Source: Streptomyces chattanoogensis
GTDB lineage: Bacteria; Actinomycetota; Actinomycetes; Streptomycetales; Streptomycetaceae
Assembly (NCBI RefSeq): GCF_001294335.1
Contig: NZ_LGKG01000079.1
Coordinates: forward strand, 62,001 to 126,000
Reading direction: 5' to 3'
DNA length: 64,000 bases
The position numbers and the translations under genes were made by a program. The notes below the pieces were generated by a model, which saw nothing but the letters and a program-made list of their open reading frames with translations, did not search any database and was not told where the DNA came from. How positions within the stretch are numbered: the first letter of the stretch is position 1; each line of letters starts with the position of its first letter. Shown piece after piece: positions 8,594-18,393 of this stretch.

Positions 8594-9862
8594 TCAGGTG
8601 CGGCTCGGTGCCGGCTCCGGCTCGGAGAGCTGCGCTGCCGCGCGACGGGGGAGCAGCAACGGGGTCGCCAGCAGGAGCACGCCGGCCAGGCCGATGGCCG
8701 TACGCGGGCCGAGCAAGCCGCCCAGCACGCCCCAGGCGGCCGTCAGGAGCGCGGTCGAAGCCTTGGTCGTCACCGCCCAGGCGGACAGTGTGCGGGAGAC
8801 CCGGTCGGTCGGGGTGCGCTCGAGGCGGTAGGTGGTGTAGACGGGGTTGAAGACCCCGCAGCAGAAGATCAGCCCGAGCTCGACGCCCATCACCAGCATC
8901 AGCCCTCCGGTGCCCGGCCCCAGGAAGGCCAGGCCGACCGGCCAGAGCGCGCGCAGCGCCCCGACCACGACCAGGACCTGGTGCTGCCCGAACCGGGTGA
9001 CGAGCGGCCGGGCCAGCCACGAACCGAGCAGCCCGCCGATCGAGGGCGCGGCGAAGGCGAGGCCGTACTGCCACAGTGAGAACCCGAATCGGCCGAGCAT
9101 CAGGACGGCCAGCAGCGGCTGCGTGGCCATCACCAGGCCGTTGAACAAGGCGGTGTTGAAGAACAGCGGACGCAGCGTCGCGTCGGCGAGGATGTAGCGC
9201 CAACCGTCGAGCAGGTCCCGGGCCCGCATGCGCGCGGCCTCCCGGCGCTCGGGCCGCGGCTCATGCCCGCCCGTCGCGCGGATGCCCACGGCCGAGAGCA
9301 GGTAGCTGACCGCGTCGGCCACCACCGTCGCCACCGGACCGAGGAGCCCGATCGCGGCGCCGCCCAGCGGTGGTCCGATGATCGTGGTCGTCCAGGTCGT
9401 GGACTCGAACCGGGCGTTGGCGACGAGCAGGTCCTCGGCCGGCAGCAGCGTCTTCAGGTACGCGCCGGAGGCGGCGCGGAAGGTGATGTCGGCCGCCGCG
9501 ACGACGACCGAGACCAGCAGGAGCTGAAGGAAGGTGAGCACGCCGAGCGCGAACGCGGCAGGGATCGTCAGCAGCGCCGCGAACCGCACCAGGTCCATCG
9601 CGATCAGCACCGGCCGCTTGCGGCGGAACTCCACCCATGGGCCGAGCGGCACCGCCACGGCCGCGCCCACCGCCGCCCCCACGGAGGACAACGCCGCGAC
9701 CTCCGCCGGTCCGGCGTGCAGCACCTGGATGGCGATCAGCGGGAACGCGCCGAAGGCGAGCCATGTGCCGAGCGCGCTGGTCCCGTACGCTCCCCAGAGC
9801 CACCCGAACTGCCGCCCCAGCCGATGTCCGAGCAGCTGTCCCAGCCGGTGTCCGCTCCTCAT
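8594..9862 (-). CDS. MFS transporter (EntS/MFS_3 type)
   Basis: The 422-residue protein has about 11-12 hydrophobic helices. The first loop is YGTSALGTWLAFGAFPLIA and the loop 2-3 motif is LGPWVEFRRKRPVLIAMDL, as in MFS_3 efflux proteins related to enterobactin exporters and macrolide pumps. It lies in the inner membrane and probably exports a small compound. It is divergent from a LysR gene with a perfect palindrome in the gap, so that regulator likely controls it. The 5' end carries a run of LGxxLG/HRLG repeats. Confidence 0.85.
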   Translation of the reverse strand: MRSGHRLGQLLGHRLGRQFGWLWGAYGTSALGTWLAFGAFPLIAIQVLHAGPAEVAALSSVGAAVGAAVAVPLGPWVEFRRKRPVLIAMDLVRFAALLTIPAAFALGVLTFLQLLLVSVVVAAADITFRAASGAYLKTLLPAEDLLVANARFESTTWTTTIIGPPLGGAAIGLLGPVATVVADAVSYLLSAVGIRATGGHEPRPERREAARMRARDLLDGWRYILADATLRPLFFNTALFNGLVMATQPLLAVLMLGRFGFSLWQYGLAFAAPSIGGLLGSWLARPLVTRFGQHQVLVVVGALRALWPVGLAFLGPGTGGLMLVMGVELGLIFCCGVFNPVYTTYRLERTPTDRVSRTLSAWAVTTKASTALLTAAWGVLGGLLGPRTAIGLAGVLLLATPLLLPRRAAAQLSEPEPAPSRT

Positions 9863-9961
9863 GTCCGACGCCCCTCCCGACTCGCCCGCACAACCGATTC
9901 GCGATCGGAAGCATCAAAGCGGGCGCCATGCCCGGGGATCAAACAACCGCATGGCCACCCA

Positions 9962-9982
9962 GGCACAACCAATGGTTGTGCC
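9962..9982. promoter_or_regulatory. Perfect palindrome, probable LysR operator
   Basis: GGCACAACC-AAT-GGTTGTGCC has 9-bp perfect arms and ends 14 bases before the LysR start codon. It also faces the divergent MFS gene. LysR regulators commonly autoregulate from such a site. Confidence 0.75.
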
Positions 9983-9996
9983 CATAGGGTGCCCGC

Positions 9997-10932
9997 ATGG
10001 ACCTCGACACCGTCCGGACCTTCGTCGCCGCCGCCGATGCGGGGCAGTTTCAGGAGGCCGCCGCCGAGCTGGCGGTCACCCAGCAGGCCGTCTCCAAGCG
10101 CATCGCCGCGCTGGAGCGCAACCTCGGCGTGCGGCTGTTCACCCGCACCGCGCGCGGCGCCGAGCTCACCATCGACGGGCAGGCGTTCCTGCCCCACGCG
10201 CGCGAGCTGCTGCGCGTCGCCGAGCGCGCGGTCGCCTCCGTACGCCCCGGCCGCCGCCCGCTACGCGTCGACGTGATCGCCTCGCGCGGCGCGGCGTCGG
10301 GCCTGATGCGCGGCTTCCACCGCGCGCACCCCGAGATCGACCTCGACGTGGTGATGCTGCTCGACATCGAGACGGCCGTCACCGCCATCCGGTCCGGTGC
10401 GATCGACGCATCCTTCCGCGCCGTCGCCGCGCCCGGCCGGCCCCTTCCCGAGGACATCGAGTCCGTCCGGGTGCTCGACGAGCCGCTCCAGCTCCTCACC
10501 GGCCCCGCCCACGCGCTCGCGGGCGCTCGGTCGGTGCCCCTCGCTCAGCTCGCCGGGCACCGGATCTGGATGCCCGGCATCGTCCCCGGTACCGAGTGGG
10601 CCGCCTACTACGACGACCTCGTCGCCGAGTTCGGCCTCACCATCGAGGCGACCGGCCCCAACTTCGGCTCCGACGCGCTCCTCGACACCGTCGCCGACAC
10701 CCCGGCCCTGGCCACCTTCATGGGCGAGCACACCCGCCTCGTCTGGCCCGCCGACCACGGCCTGCGCCGCATCCCGGTGACCGACCCGACGCCCGTCTAC
10801 CCGCACTCACTCCTCTGGCACCGCGACAACCCCCACCCCGCGCTGGTCACCCTCCGCGCCCACCTCGCCGCCACAACCGTCGGCCACGACGCGGCCGGGA
10901 CCTGGGCGCCGGGCTGGGTGATTCCGCGCTGA
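9997..10932 (+). CDS. LysR-family regulator
   Basis: The 311-residue protein has the LysR helix-turn-helix at the N-terminus (MDLDTVRTFVAAADAG, then VTQQAVSKRIAALERNLG). A periplasmic-binding-fold effector domain follows from about residue 90 (RPLRVDVIASRGAASGLM). The ATG at 9997 sits 14 bases after a perfect palindrome. It is divergent from the MFS exporter at 8594-9862, the likely target. The inducer cannot be read from sequence. Confidence 0.88.
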   Translation: MDLDTVRTFVAAADAGQFQEAAAELAVTQQAVSKRIAALERNLGVRLFTRTARGAELTIDGQAFLPHARELLRVAERAVASVRPGRRPLRVDVIASRGAASGLMRGFHRAHPEIDLDVVMLLDIETAVTAIRSGAIDASFRAVAAPGRPLPEDIESVRVLDEPLQLLTGPAHALAGARSVPLAQLAGHRIWMPGIVPGTEWAAYYDDLVAEFGLTIEATGPNFGSDALLDTVADTPALATFMGEHTRLVWPADHGLRRIPVTDPTPVYPHSLLWHRDNPHPALVTLRAHLAATTVGHDAAGTWAPGWVIPR

Positions 10933-11080
10933 ACGCCGCCCCGTCTGCATGCGGTCGACGGTGCCGCAGCTCACCCGGTAATCCCCTTGACGGAATTTTT
11001 CTATTCCGGCGCTTGGATCTATCTCATCGCGCCTGGATAAGCTCTCCTCTCGAATTGCCCGTCAGTACAATGAGCTCCCA

Positions 11081-11465
11081 TTGTCGACCCAAGATGCAGA
11101 CGGCACTTCGCAATTCGGCGGACTTGTGCTGCTCGGTGGACCACCTGGATCCGGAAAGTCCACCGTTGCGGAGAAGCTGGCCGCGACGGCTGAAAAGCCA
11201 ACCGTCCACATACCCGCCGACACGTTTTACGTATGGATCCGCTCCGGTTTCCTTCCGCCCTATCTTCCGGAGGCGACGCGCCAGAATGAGGTCGTCCGGA
11301 ACGTCATGATCGACGCTGCCTGCGCATACGCGAATGGCGGCTATGACGTCATCCTCGACGGAATCCTGGGCCCATGGATGCTCGAATCGTTCCGCGCCGC
11401 CCGCCAGAAAAACGGACTCGCTCTCTCCTGCGTCGTCCTGCGGCCAAGCCTGGATGTGGTTGCCT
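11081..11465 (+). pseudogene. P-loop kinase (AAA_33/CPT-like), 3'-truncated
   Basis: From TTG 11081 the product shows Walker A GGPPGSGKSTVAEKL (residues 19-33), then VHIPADTFYVWI and GGYDVILDGILGPW, as in chloramphenicol-phosphotransferase/AAA_33 kinases. After CVVLRPSLDVVA the homology stops at about 11465, where the sequence becomes the reverse complement of another broken gene. The base composition is less GC-rich than its neighbours, and an upstream gap has CGGAAT-TTTTCT-ATTCCG at 10991-11008, suggesting recent acquisition. It is probably non-functional. Confidence 0.7.
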
Positions 11466-11828
11466 GTCGTAGCCGGACGGGTAGACGTCGTCTGCGTCCA
11501 TCGCTTCCTCGTCGGCGAAGTCCGCCAAGGCGTCGAAGTCCAGCCCTGCGAGGAAGTCCGCGGCTCGGACGACCTCTTCGGCGGTCAGTAGCCCCGGCGG
11601 GGCGTAGTCGAATGGCTGCTCTTCCAGGAACGGAGTGCCCATCACCGGGTCGACCGGGCAGCCCGAGGCGGTGAGCAGCCATTGGAGGGCGCTCCATGCC
11701 TTGTCCAGCGACAAGACGGCCCGGAACTTCTCGCCTTCGCGCATCTCCGGGCGTGGCCAGGCCTGACCGGCGACGGCTGCCCGTGCGGTCTCTGGTTCCA
11801 TGCGCATCAATTCCATGTAGATCCCCAT
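11466..11828 (-). pseudogene. DUF1877 (YfbM-like) protein, 3'-truncated
   Basis: From ATG 11828 the product begins MGIYMELMRMEPETA and shows the DUF1877 core (LDKAWSALQWLL, PVMGTPF, GLLTAEEVVRAADFLAGLDF, ADDVYPSGYD). The family is about 160 residues; here homology ends after roughly 121 at the junction with the oppositely oriented kinase fragment near 11466. Function is unknown even for intact members. Both truncated genes meet at one breakpoint, which fits a deletion or inversion. Confidence 0.65.
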
Positions 11829-11878
11829 GGGCGCACAGCATGCCGGAAGAGCGGGCGGACGAAGACCGGCAGCGGAGG

Positions 11879-12689
11879 TCATTTCCAGCGACCGTTGAGG
11901 ACAAGGGCGGCGCGGGCGATGTCGCCGATGCGGCTCGGGCTGAGCGTGACGTGCTTGAGCGCGCGCCAGCGTTCCTTGAGCTCGGCGGCGGCGCGCTCGC
12001 CGAGGGCTCGAAGGTCTCTGATCAGGGTGTTCGTGGTGTGCGTGTCGGCATGTAGGGCTTGTTCGGACCAGCCCTTGGGGCGGCGGACCGGCACGTAGAT
12101 GCCGATGCCCGCACCTATGTAGCCCTTGTCCGCCAGCGTGGGCAGACCCTGGGCGGCGGCTTTGTAGAGCGCCGGCAGGGCGTGGATGCGGGCGGCGGTG
12201 ATGTCCGGCGTCGATCCCGGCTCGACGTCGGAGACCCACAGCGGAGCGCCGTCCGGCCCGGACAGGAACTGCACGTTGCCGCAGAAGGCCTTGTGTTTCT
12301 GGCTGAACCACAAGTCATTGCCATTCTCGCGGACTCCGGCGACGCGATCGGATTCGATCAGCGTGCCGTCCAGGATCACGTGCAATCATGCCCTCGCGAT
12401 GACACCGGGTCAGGACTTCGTGCAGATCCGGGCCCTGGTCGGCGAGAACATCGATGCCCTCGTGCAGGTAGCGGTAGCCGGTGGCCTGCGCGACGCCGGC
12501 ATCGCGGGCCAGGCAATGCACGCACCCGCGCTCGCGGAACCAGCGCAGCACCAGCACCGCCTGTCGGAATGGCCCCAGGGCCCGCGAGCCGCGCGGGGTG
12601 CCGATCCGGCGCCGATGCGCGACAAGAAGGCGGGCGAGGAACTCGACGATGTGGGGCGGGACGTCGAGAGTGGCAGCATAGGTGACCAA
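11879..12689 (-). pseudogene. IS5-superfamily transposase, one frameshift
   Basis: The first part (12689 to about 12388) reads LDVPPHIVEFLARLL, ATGYRYLHEGIDVLAD and LTRCHREGM, a typical N-terminal half. The DDE part continues in another frame from 12385 (HVILDGTLIESDRV, KHKAFCGNVQFL, LADKGYIGAG). The family normally reads CHREGM directly into HVILDG, so a single extra base near 12386 splits the gene. There is no obvious slippery heptamer, so this looks like inactivation rather than programmed frameshifting. Confidence 0.75.
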
Positions 12690-12755
12690 CGTGAAGCCTC
12701 TGGTTCAGCGGACGATCTTGTGGTGAGAACCGTCCTACCAGGGGCTTCACGCCTG
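11879..12755 (-). mobile_element. Degenerate IS5-type insertion sequence
   Basis: The frameshifted transposase is bounded on its 5' side by a near-perfect 15-bp inverted repeat (12690-12704 against 12737-12751, 14 of 15 matching), probably the subterminal hairpin of the element. No matching terminal repeat was found at the other end, which abuts the truncated DUF1877 gene. The exact boundaries are uncertain. Confidence 0.6.
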
Positions 12756-12949
12756 TGGGCTCGCGGGCACCCCTCGTCCCTTTCCTGCTTATCCGCCCGT
12801 CTCACACTGCTTCGTGAAGATCATTTCGCTGAGAAAACCTCAGTGCCCGACGGGTCGTACGGATGGCCTGGCGATTCCTGGTGATTCCTGGCGTGAACCG
12901 CGCGGCTGCGAGGAATTTCGGGGCGGGATACCGGTGAGCGGAGCCCGGG

Positions 12950-13687
12950 TCAGCGGGCGATCTCGTCCAGCAGTGATGCCAGTCCGGTCGGTCGGGAGAA
13001 CATCGGCCAGTGCCCGGTCGGCAGGTGGTGCAGGTCCATTCCGGCCATCGGCTTGAAGACGGGGTTGCCGCTGTCGGCCAGTGTGCGCACCTGTTCGGGA
13101 GTGAATGTCGCGGCGATCACCGAGCAGGGCGTGTACGGCGGCACCATGGGACGGTCCAGGGGGCGGGTGGCGGTCGCGAACGGCTGAGGTGTGGCCAACT
13201 CGGCTATGCGCGCGAGGTGTTCGCTGGTGAGTCCTGCCAGGTTGTCCGGGTCCGCTGCCGGGTCGAACGGCGGTACCGGCAGTTGCCAGCCATCTCCCTC
13301 CTCCGCGACCTGCTTGCGCCACTCCTCCTGTGTCTGGGGCTTGTTGAAGTCGATCACGGCCATGCCGTCGGGCAACGGTCCGGCGTCCACATACACGATC
13401 CGTGCGATCCGCTCCGGGATGCGGTCCCCGGCGCCGGCAACCGGCAGGTTTGCTCCACTGTGCCCGACCAGCACCACATCCCGCAGACCGTTGTCTTCGA
13501 CGAGGCGGACGATGTCCTCTATATGCGTGCAGACATCCACGTCGGGGGTGGCCTCGGCTGCCCGGTCCGCCAGGCCGGTCAGCGTGAGCGGGTAGACGTC
13601 ATGTCCCGCCGCCTTCAACTCCGGTGTCACTTCCTCCCATGCCCACGCTCCGAGCCAGAACCCGGGAACCAGAACGATGTCTGCCAT
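12950..13687 (-). CDS. Alpha/beta hydrolase (esterase-like)
   Basis: The 245-residue protein begins MADIVLVPGFWLGAWAW, with the oxyanion HG-equivalent PGFWLG. The nucleophile elbow is VVLVGHSGAN with Ser77, and LPTGHWPMFSRP near the C-terminus supplies the His. Residue 79 of the elbow is Ala instead of the usual Gly. The family contains salicylate-esterase/EstC-like enzymes acting on small esters. There is no signal peptide. The ATG at 13687 is preferred to one 12 bases upstream because MADIVLVPG matches the family start. It is divergent from an FAD monooxygenase, with a palindrome at 14087-14101 between them. Confidence 0.82.
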   Translation of the reverse strand: MADIVLVPGFWLGAWAWEEVTPELKAAGHDVYPLTLTGLADRAAEATPDVDVCTHIEDIVRLVEDNGLRDVVLVGHSGANLPVAGAGDRIPERIARIVYVDAGPLPDGMAVIDFNKPQTQEEWRKQVAEEGDGWQLPVPPFDPAADPDNLAGLTSEHLARIAELATPQPFATATRPLDRPMVPPYTPCSVIAATFTPEQVRTLADSGNPVFKPMAGMDLHHLPTGHWPMFSRPTGLASLLDEIAR

Positions 13688-14086
13688 GGCGCACCCCATT
13701 TCGTACGTGTCCTGCTGCGTTGGGCGCCAGGCTAGGCCGGGAGGCGGACACCTACCGTCCTAGATCGGGAGTGGCAGCCGGTGTTTCCCCAGTGATCAGG
13801 GCCCTCTGGGAGATCACGCTGATGACGGACGGACGGACGGCGAGGCTCTGGCGGTCACTGTCTCGCACCTCGACGGCGTAGGTGGTGCCGGTGCTGCCAC
13901 CGGCTTGAGGCGAACGAAGACCGGAAGCGGTCGCCGGGCACCTACCTGGGCGCGTTCGGGTGTACGCCGACGCGCGGACATTGCGGTCGGCTGCCGGGTG
14001 CGGATGATGGACCGCATGGCGGTTCAGGTCATCGCCGAAGGTGCCGAGCTCGGCTATGACACGCCGGTCGCCGGGTGTCGGTCGCC

Positions 14087-14101
14087 TGACTGTGACAGTC
14101 A
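14087..14101. promoter_or_regulatory. Palindrome upstream of FAD monooxygenase
   Basis: TGACTGT-G-ACAGTCA is a perfect 15-bp palindrome 43 bases before the monooxygenase start. The TGACAGTCA core resembles TGTGACAGTCACA at the TetR gene near 63667. No regulator gene is adjacent here. The remaining gap 13688-14144 shows no gene. Confidence 0.5.
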
Positions 14102-14144
14102 CCGAGTGCCCCGCCGTACCCAGGGTGAGCAGGAGGACTTCGAT

Positions 14145-15719
14145 ATGCCCGGAGCCATCACCGAGACGGACGTATTGATCGTCGGTGGCGGGCCGGTCGG
14201 GCTCGCCGCCCGAGCGCTCCTGCAACGCTGGGGCGTGCGGGTATTGCTGGTCGAGAAACACCGCGAGTTGTCACCCTTTCCACGGTCCCGGCTGGTCAAT
14301 GTGCGTTCGATGGAGATCTTTCGTCAGCTCGGGCTGGCTGCCAGGATCACCGCCGCCGCGTTCGCACCGGAGTACGGCCGGATCCGCTTCCGCGACACCC
14401 TCTACGATCGCGACTTCGCCACCGCGGCGATGGTCGGCGTGAACGCGCCGGTGCCCGAGAGCCCCGTGGTCGGCGTGCTCACCTCGCAGGACCGGTTGGA
14501 ACCCGCCCTGCTCGCCGCAGCGGACGCACAGGTGCGGTTCGGGGCCGAGCTGATCGATCTGGCCGAAGAAACGGACAGCGTCGTGGCCCTGCTCGTCGAC
14601 CGTCACAGCGGTGACGAGACGTGTGTCCGTGCCCGTTACGTACTCGCCGCCGACGGCGCGAACTCCACCGTCCGGCAACTGCTGGGAATCGCCACCACGG
14701 GCCCTGGTTCATTGGGGGGCGTCACCACCGTCGTGTTCGACGCCGATCTCAACCGCTGGTGCGCCCAACAGCCCGCCGGGGTCTACTTCACCGCGCACGG
14801 CTCATTCCTCCCGCTCTACCCGGAAGGAGGCTGGGCCTGGTTCGCCCCCACGCCCGAAGAGCCTGCGCGCGCCGACTGGTCCGGCCTCGTCTCGCACGCC
14901 CTCGGCCCCGGCGCCGAGGCACGGGTCGAGGTGCTGCGCGTTCAGCACTGGGCGATGAACGCGTTCGTCGCCGAACGCTTCCGCCATGGCCGGATCCTGC
15001 TGGTTGGCGATGCCGTGCACGCGATCCCCATCATCGGTGGCCTGGGCATGAACGCCGGCGTCGCCGACGTGCACAACCTGTGCTGGAAGCTGGCGGGCGT
15101 TCTCCACGGGTGGGCCGGACCAGGCCTGTTGGAGACCTACGAGACAGAACGGCAACCGGTCGCCCACCAGACGCTCCGCCAAGCAGTGGCCAACACCCAA
15201 CTTCTGCTCCAGGTGCAAAACCGGCGCCGCGACCAGCTCCAAACCGGCGAAGCGGCGCCGGCCCGGATCGAACTGCCTTGGTCGGAGGAGTACTTCGCCC
15301 AACTCGGTCTCGTGCTCGGCGTCTCCTACCACTCCGACGCCGTCCTCAGCGACAACGCCACCCCACCCGAGCCGTCCGGCAGCAGCACGGACTACGTCCC
15401 CACCACAGAGCCAGGCCATCGCATGCCACACCTCTGGCTCACACCCAACAGCTCCACGCTCGACACCTTCGGCGAATGGTTCACCCTCCTGGCCCCAGAC
15501 CCCGCCCACTGGGAGCAACAACCCACCGCCACCCCCACCTGGCCGCTGCACATCGAGCCCCTTCCGCACGAGTACCTCGACCTCTGCGGCCTCCACCTGC
15601 ACGGAGCACTGCTCGTCCGGCCCGACGGCCACATCGCCGCCCGCTGGCGCGACCGCCCACCGAGCGACGCCACCCTCCGCCACGCCCTCACCACCCTCAC
15701 CCACTCCACGCGCCCCTGA
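14145..15719 (+). CDS. FAD-dependent aromatic-type monooxygenase
   Basis: The 524-residue protein belongs to the class A flavoprotein hydroxylases (PheA/TfdB/MhpA-like). It shows the FAD Rossmann motif DVLIVGGGPVGL (about residues 9-20), the DG motif VLAADGANSTVRQLLG, and the second FAD motif ILLVGDAVHAIPIIGG followed by GMNAGVADVHNLCWKL. A thioredoxin-like C-terminal domain carries no obvious Cys pair. It would use NAD(P)H and O2 to hydroxylate a phenolic or polyketide substrate. The ATG at 14145 is chosen because AGGAGG sits at 14131-14136. It stands alone between a hydrolase and an aminotransferase. Confidence 0.85.
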   Translation: MPGAITETDVLIVGGGPVGLAARALLQRWGVRVLLVEKHRELSPFPRSRLVNVRSMEIFRQLGLAARITAAAFAPEYGRIRFRDTLYDRDFATAAMVGVNAPVPESPVVGVLTSQDRLEPALLAAADAQVRFGAELIDLAEETDSVVALLVDRHSGDETCVRARYVLAADGANSTVRQLLGIATTGPGSLGGVTTVVFDADLNRWCAQQPAGVYFTAHGSFLPLYPEGGWAWFAPTPEEPARADWSGLVSHALGPGAEARVEVLRVQHWAMNAFVAERFRHGRILLVGDAVHAIPIIGGLGMNAGVADVHNLCWKLAGVLHGWAGPGLLETYETERQPVAHQTLRQAVANTQLLLQVQNRRRDQLQTGEAAPARIELPWSEEYFAQLGLVLGVSYHSDAVLSDNATPPEPSGSSTDYVPTTEPGHRMPHLWLTPNSSTLDTFGEWFTLLAPDPAHWEQQPTATPTWPLHIEPLPHEYLDLCGLHLHGALLVRPDGHIAARWRDRPPSDATLRHALTTLTHSTRP

Positions 15720-15857
15720 TGGCCCAGCATCCAATGACGCCCACCGTTGCCCATTCCACGGCACCGAGCCACTGTCGCGTCGCTGTCTCTTCGTGGGCGT
15801 CGCGATGAGGTGCGCTTCTGACGCAGGTAGGCGGCAACGCGCTGGTAACTGCCCGGC

Positions 15858-17132
15858 TCAGCGCGTGACGTTGAGGATTTCGCCCAGTGCGCTGCTCAGG
15901 CGGTGAAGGGCGGGTGCGATCCAGGGCAGGGTCTGTGGTTCCTCCGTGGTCAGCGCCGTGTGACGCTGCTGCGGGGTGGCGCCGTAGAGGAGGCTGGTGG
16001 CGACCCTGAGGGTCAGGGCGGCGTCCGGTTCGCCGAACGCGCTGCCGGGCAAGGTGGCGATGCCGTGCCGGTCGAGCAGGGTGGTGGCCAGGTCGGTGCC
16101 GGTGGTGATGCCCTGGGTGCGCAGGGCTTCACGGGCGGGGGCGAAGTCGGGGTAGAGGTAGAAGCCTGCCTGAGGTGGGCGGCAGTGTGCTCCTGCTGCC
16201 GCCAGCCGGGTGTGTACGTCGGCGGCGATGCAGGCGTGCAGACGACGGGCGGCTGCGATGTGTGCGGTGACGTCCGGCGGGTCGCTCAGGGCGTGGGTGG
16301 CCACGGCTTGCATGGGTGCGGCCAGGCTGGACCAGATTTCGCTGGCGATCCCGGTCACCTCCTGCTGCAGGCGCCGCCCCCAGCGGCCCGCTGGGGTGCG
16401 CACGAGGCCGATGCGCCAACCGCCCAGGGCCAGGGACTTGCTCAGCCCGGTCGTGACGACTGTGCGGTCGGGCAGGTGCTGCACCGGGCTGGGGGCGGTG
16501 CCGTGGTGGCTCAGCTCGGCGTAGATCTCGTCGCTGATGAGGGCAAGACCGTGGCGCTCGGCGATGGCGCAGACCGCCTTGACGTGCTCGGTGGGTGCGA
16601 TGGTGCCGGTCGGGTTGTCCGGGATGGTGAGGATCAGCACGCCAGGTCGGGCCCCGTCCGCTTTGGCTTGCCGCAGCGCCTGATCCAGCAGATCGGGGTC
16701 GGGGATGCCGCCGGCCTCGGACGGGACGGGTACGGAGATGACGCGACGGCCGAACAGCGCGGCCTGGGCTGCGTAGGAGACCCACGCGGGGCAGGGCAGT
16801 ACCACGTCACCGCCGATCGCGGCCAACAGGGCGAAGAGCAAGGGCTTGCTGCCCGGGGCGAACAGGATGTGCTCCGGTTCGGTGGGCAGCCCGCGCCGGA
16901 CGAACCAGCCCGCTGCGGCGGTCCGGGCGTGTGGTGAGCCGGCGACCGAGCCGTATCCGTTGCGCAGGTGGGCGTCGGCGAGTGCCTCGGCCAGACCAGG
17001 GGCGACCGGTAGTCCGGCCTCCCCGAATCCCAGGTGCAGCACATCGTGCCCGGCTTCGCGGCGGGCCCGAACGGCGTCATCGATGGCAAGGGCGGCGGAA
17101 TGTACGGAACATGCGGAATGTGTTGTGGTCAT
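15858..17132 (-). CDS. PLP-dependent class I/II aminotransferase
   Basis: The 424-residue fold-type I aminotransferase has PDNPTG (Asn173), DEIY (Asp201) and the PLP Lys232 in TTGLSKSLALGGWRIG; the C-terminal Arg region is LRVATSLLYG. It is cytosolic and transfers the amino group of an amino acid to a 2-oxo acid; specificity is unknown. It is divergent from a LysR gene (start 17431), which likely regulates it. Between them are a TTCTCGC x4 tandem repeat and AGCATCAG...CTGATGCT inverted half-sites around the LysR start. Confidence 0.87.
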   Translation of the reverse strand: MTTTHSACSVHSAALAIDDAVRARREAGHDVLHLGFGEAGLPVAPGLAEALADAHLRNGYGSVAGSPHARTAAAGWFVRRGLPTEPEHILFAPGSKPLLFALLAAIGGDVVLPCPAWVSYAAQAALFGRRVISVPVPSEAGGIPDPDLLDQALRQAKADGARPGVLILTIPDNPTGTIAPTEHVKAVCAIAERHGLALISDEIYAELSHHGTAPSPVQHLPDRTVVTTGLSKSLALGGWRIGLVRTPAGRWGRRLQQEVTGIASEIWSSLAAPMQAVATHALSDPPDVTAHIAAARRLHACIAADVHTRLAAAGAHCRPPQAGFYLYPDFAPAREALRTQGITTGTDLATTLLDRHGIATLPGSAFGEPDAALTLRVATSLLYGATPQQRHTALTTEEPQTLPWIAPALHRLSSALGEILNVTR

Positions 17133-17302
17133 GGGAACGTCCTTGCTCGGCGCTCAGCTGGAGCGACGGGTGAGCGGCTGGGGGAGCGTGCGGAGTTCGG
17201 CCGCGCTCCTGCCGGCGTGGGTGCACTCAGCCCCCCAGCGCGGTGTGAGCGGTGACGACTCGGGAAAGGGCCGCGGTGATGCAGAAAACCATCGGTTCTG
17301 TC

Positions 17303-17330
17303 TTCTCGCTTCTCGCTTCTCGCTTCTCGC
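17303..17330. repeat. Heptamer tandem array, TTCTCGC x4
   Basis: Four perfect 7-bp copies lie in the 298-base divergent gap between the aminotransferase and LysR genes, an unusual place for a microsatellite and potentially relevant to promoter spacing. Confidence 0.85.
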
Positions 17331-17430
17331 GTCGTGGGGCCGCGGCAGGTTCCGGAGCCGTGTCCAGCGTGCCCGAGGAGTAGCATCAGCCAACAGCGCA
17401 AAAACGCGACCAGGGGCTTAAGGAAAACTG

Positions 17431-18393
17431 ATGCTGGACCTACGGCGGTTGGAGATCCTCCGTCGTTTTGCCGCCTTGGGCACCATCACTGCCACGGCCG
17501 ACGAACTGGGATATTCGCCATCGGCGATCTCCCAGCAACTGGCCACACTGGAGCGGGAAGCCGGCATCGCATTGATCGAGCGCACCGCCCAGCGCGCGAG
17601 TCTGACCGACGCGGGACGCGAACTGGCTGAGCACGCCGCACACATCCTCGCCGCCGCCGAAACGGCCCACAGTCGTATGCGTGCCCGCGCCGGCACCATC
17701 AGCGGACGAGTGACCATCAGCTGCATCCCGGCCTTGGCCCCCGCTCTCGCTCCCCACCTGGCCACGCTCCAACGCCTGCACCCCGAGTTGAGCGTCGTTG
17801 CTCACGAGACCGGCTCGACCGCCGCCGCAGCAGCCGTCCTGGACCGACGCTACGACCTGGCCGTCATCGACGACTGGTCCGAGCACCGACCGGTCGAGGA
17901 CGCCGGCCTGTCCGTCCACCGTCTGCGCCGCGAGGACATCGTCCTGGCGCTTCCCACGGACCATCCGCTCGCCGAGCAGTCCGGTCCCGTCACCGCCGCA
18001 CGGCTGCGAGAGACCGTCCACCACCAGACCTGGCTGTGCGCCCCCGTCGGGCAACTCTCCCGAGCCGCGGGCGACCAGCGCCTGGCCGCCGTCAACGCCA
18101 GCCCCGTACGGCGCTGGGAATTCGCAGGACTCCACGTTCTCGCCCTGCTCGTCGCCACCGGTGCCGGTGTGGCGCTCCTGCCCGCCGGCATCGCCCATGG
18201 CCAAGCGGGCGTCACCGGAGTGCGACTGGCCCCCCGCATGCAGCGCACTATCCTGGCGCTCACGCGGCCCACCACCCACGAGGACCCGGCCATCGCAGCC
18301 TGCCTCCACGTGATCCGAGAGGCCCTGAGCAGTCAACAGTCAACAGCCAACTACTCGGCCGTAAAGCCGGCCCCGGGCAGCGCCGCGAGTTGA
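17431..18393 (+). CDS. LysR-family regulator
   Basis: The 320-residue protein has the N-terminal LysR helix-turn-helix (RRLEILRRFAALG, then YSPSAISQQLATLEREAG). An effector-binding domain follows from about residue 90 (SGRVTISCIPALAPALAP). The ATG at 17431 is preceded by AAGGAAA. It is divergent from an aminotransferase, the most likely target. The inducer is unknown. The C-terminal tail is short and Ser-rich (SSQQSTANYS). Confidence 0.87.
   Translation: MLDLRRLEILRRFAALGTITATADELGYSPSAISQQLATLEREAGIALIERTAQRASLTDAGRELAEHAAHILAAAETAHSRMRARAGTISGRVTISCIPALAPALAPHLATLQRLHPELSVVAHETGSTAAAAAVLDRRYDLAVIDDWSEHRPVEDAGLSVHRLRREDIVLALPTDHPLAEQSGPVTAARLRETVHHQTWLCAPVGQLSRAAGDQRLAAVNASPVRRWEFAGLHVLALLVATGAGVALLPAGIAHGQAGVTGVRLAPRMQRTILALTRPTTHEDPAIAACLHVIREALSSQQSTANYSAVKPAPGSAAS

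Noticed and set aside
12315..12689. Programmed frameshift in the IS5-type transposase
   Set aside because: No slippery heptamer at the switch point; a simple indel is the simpler explanation.
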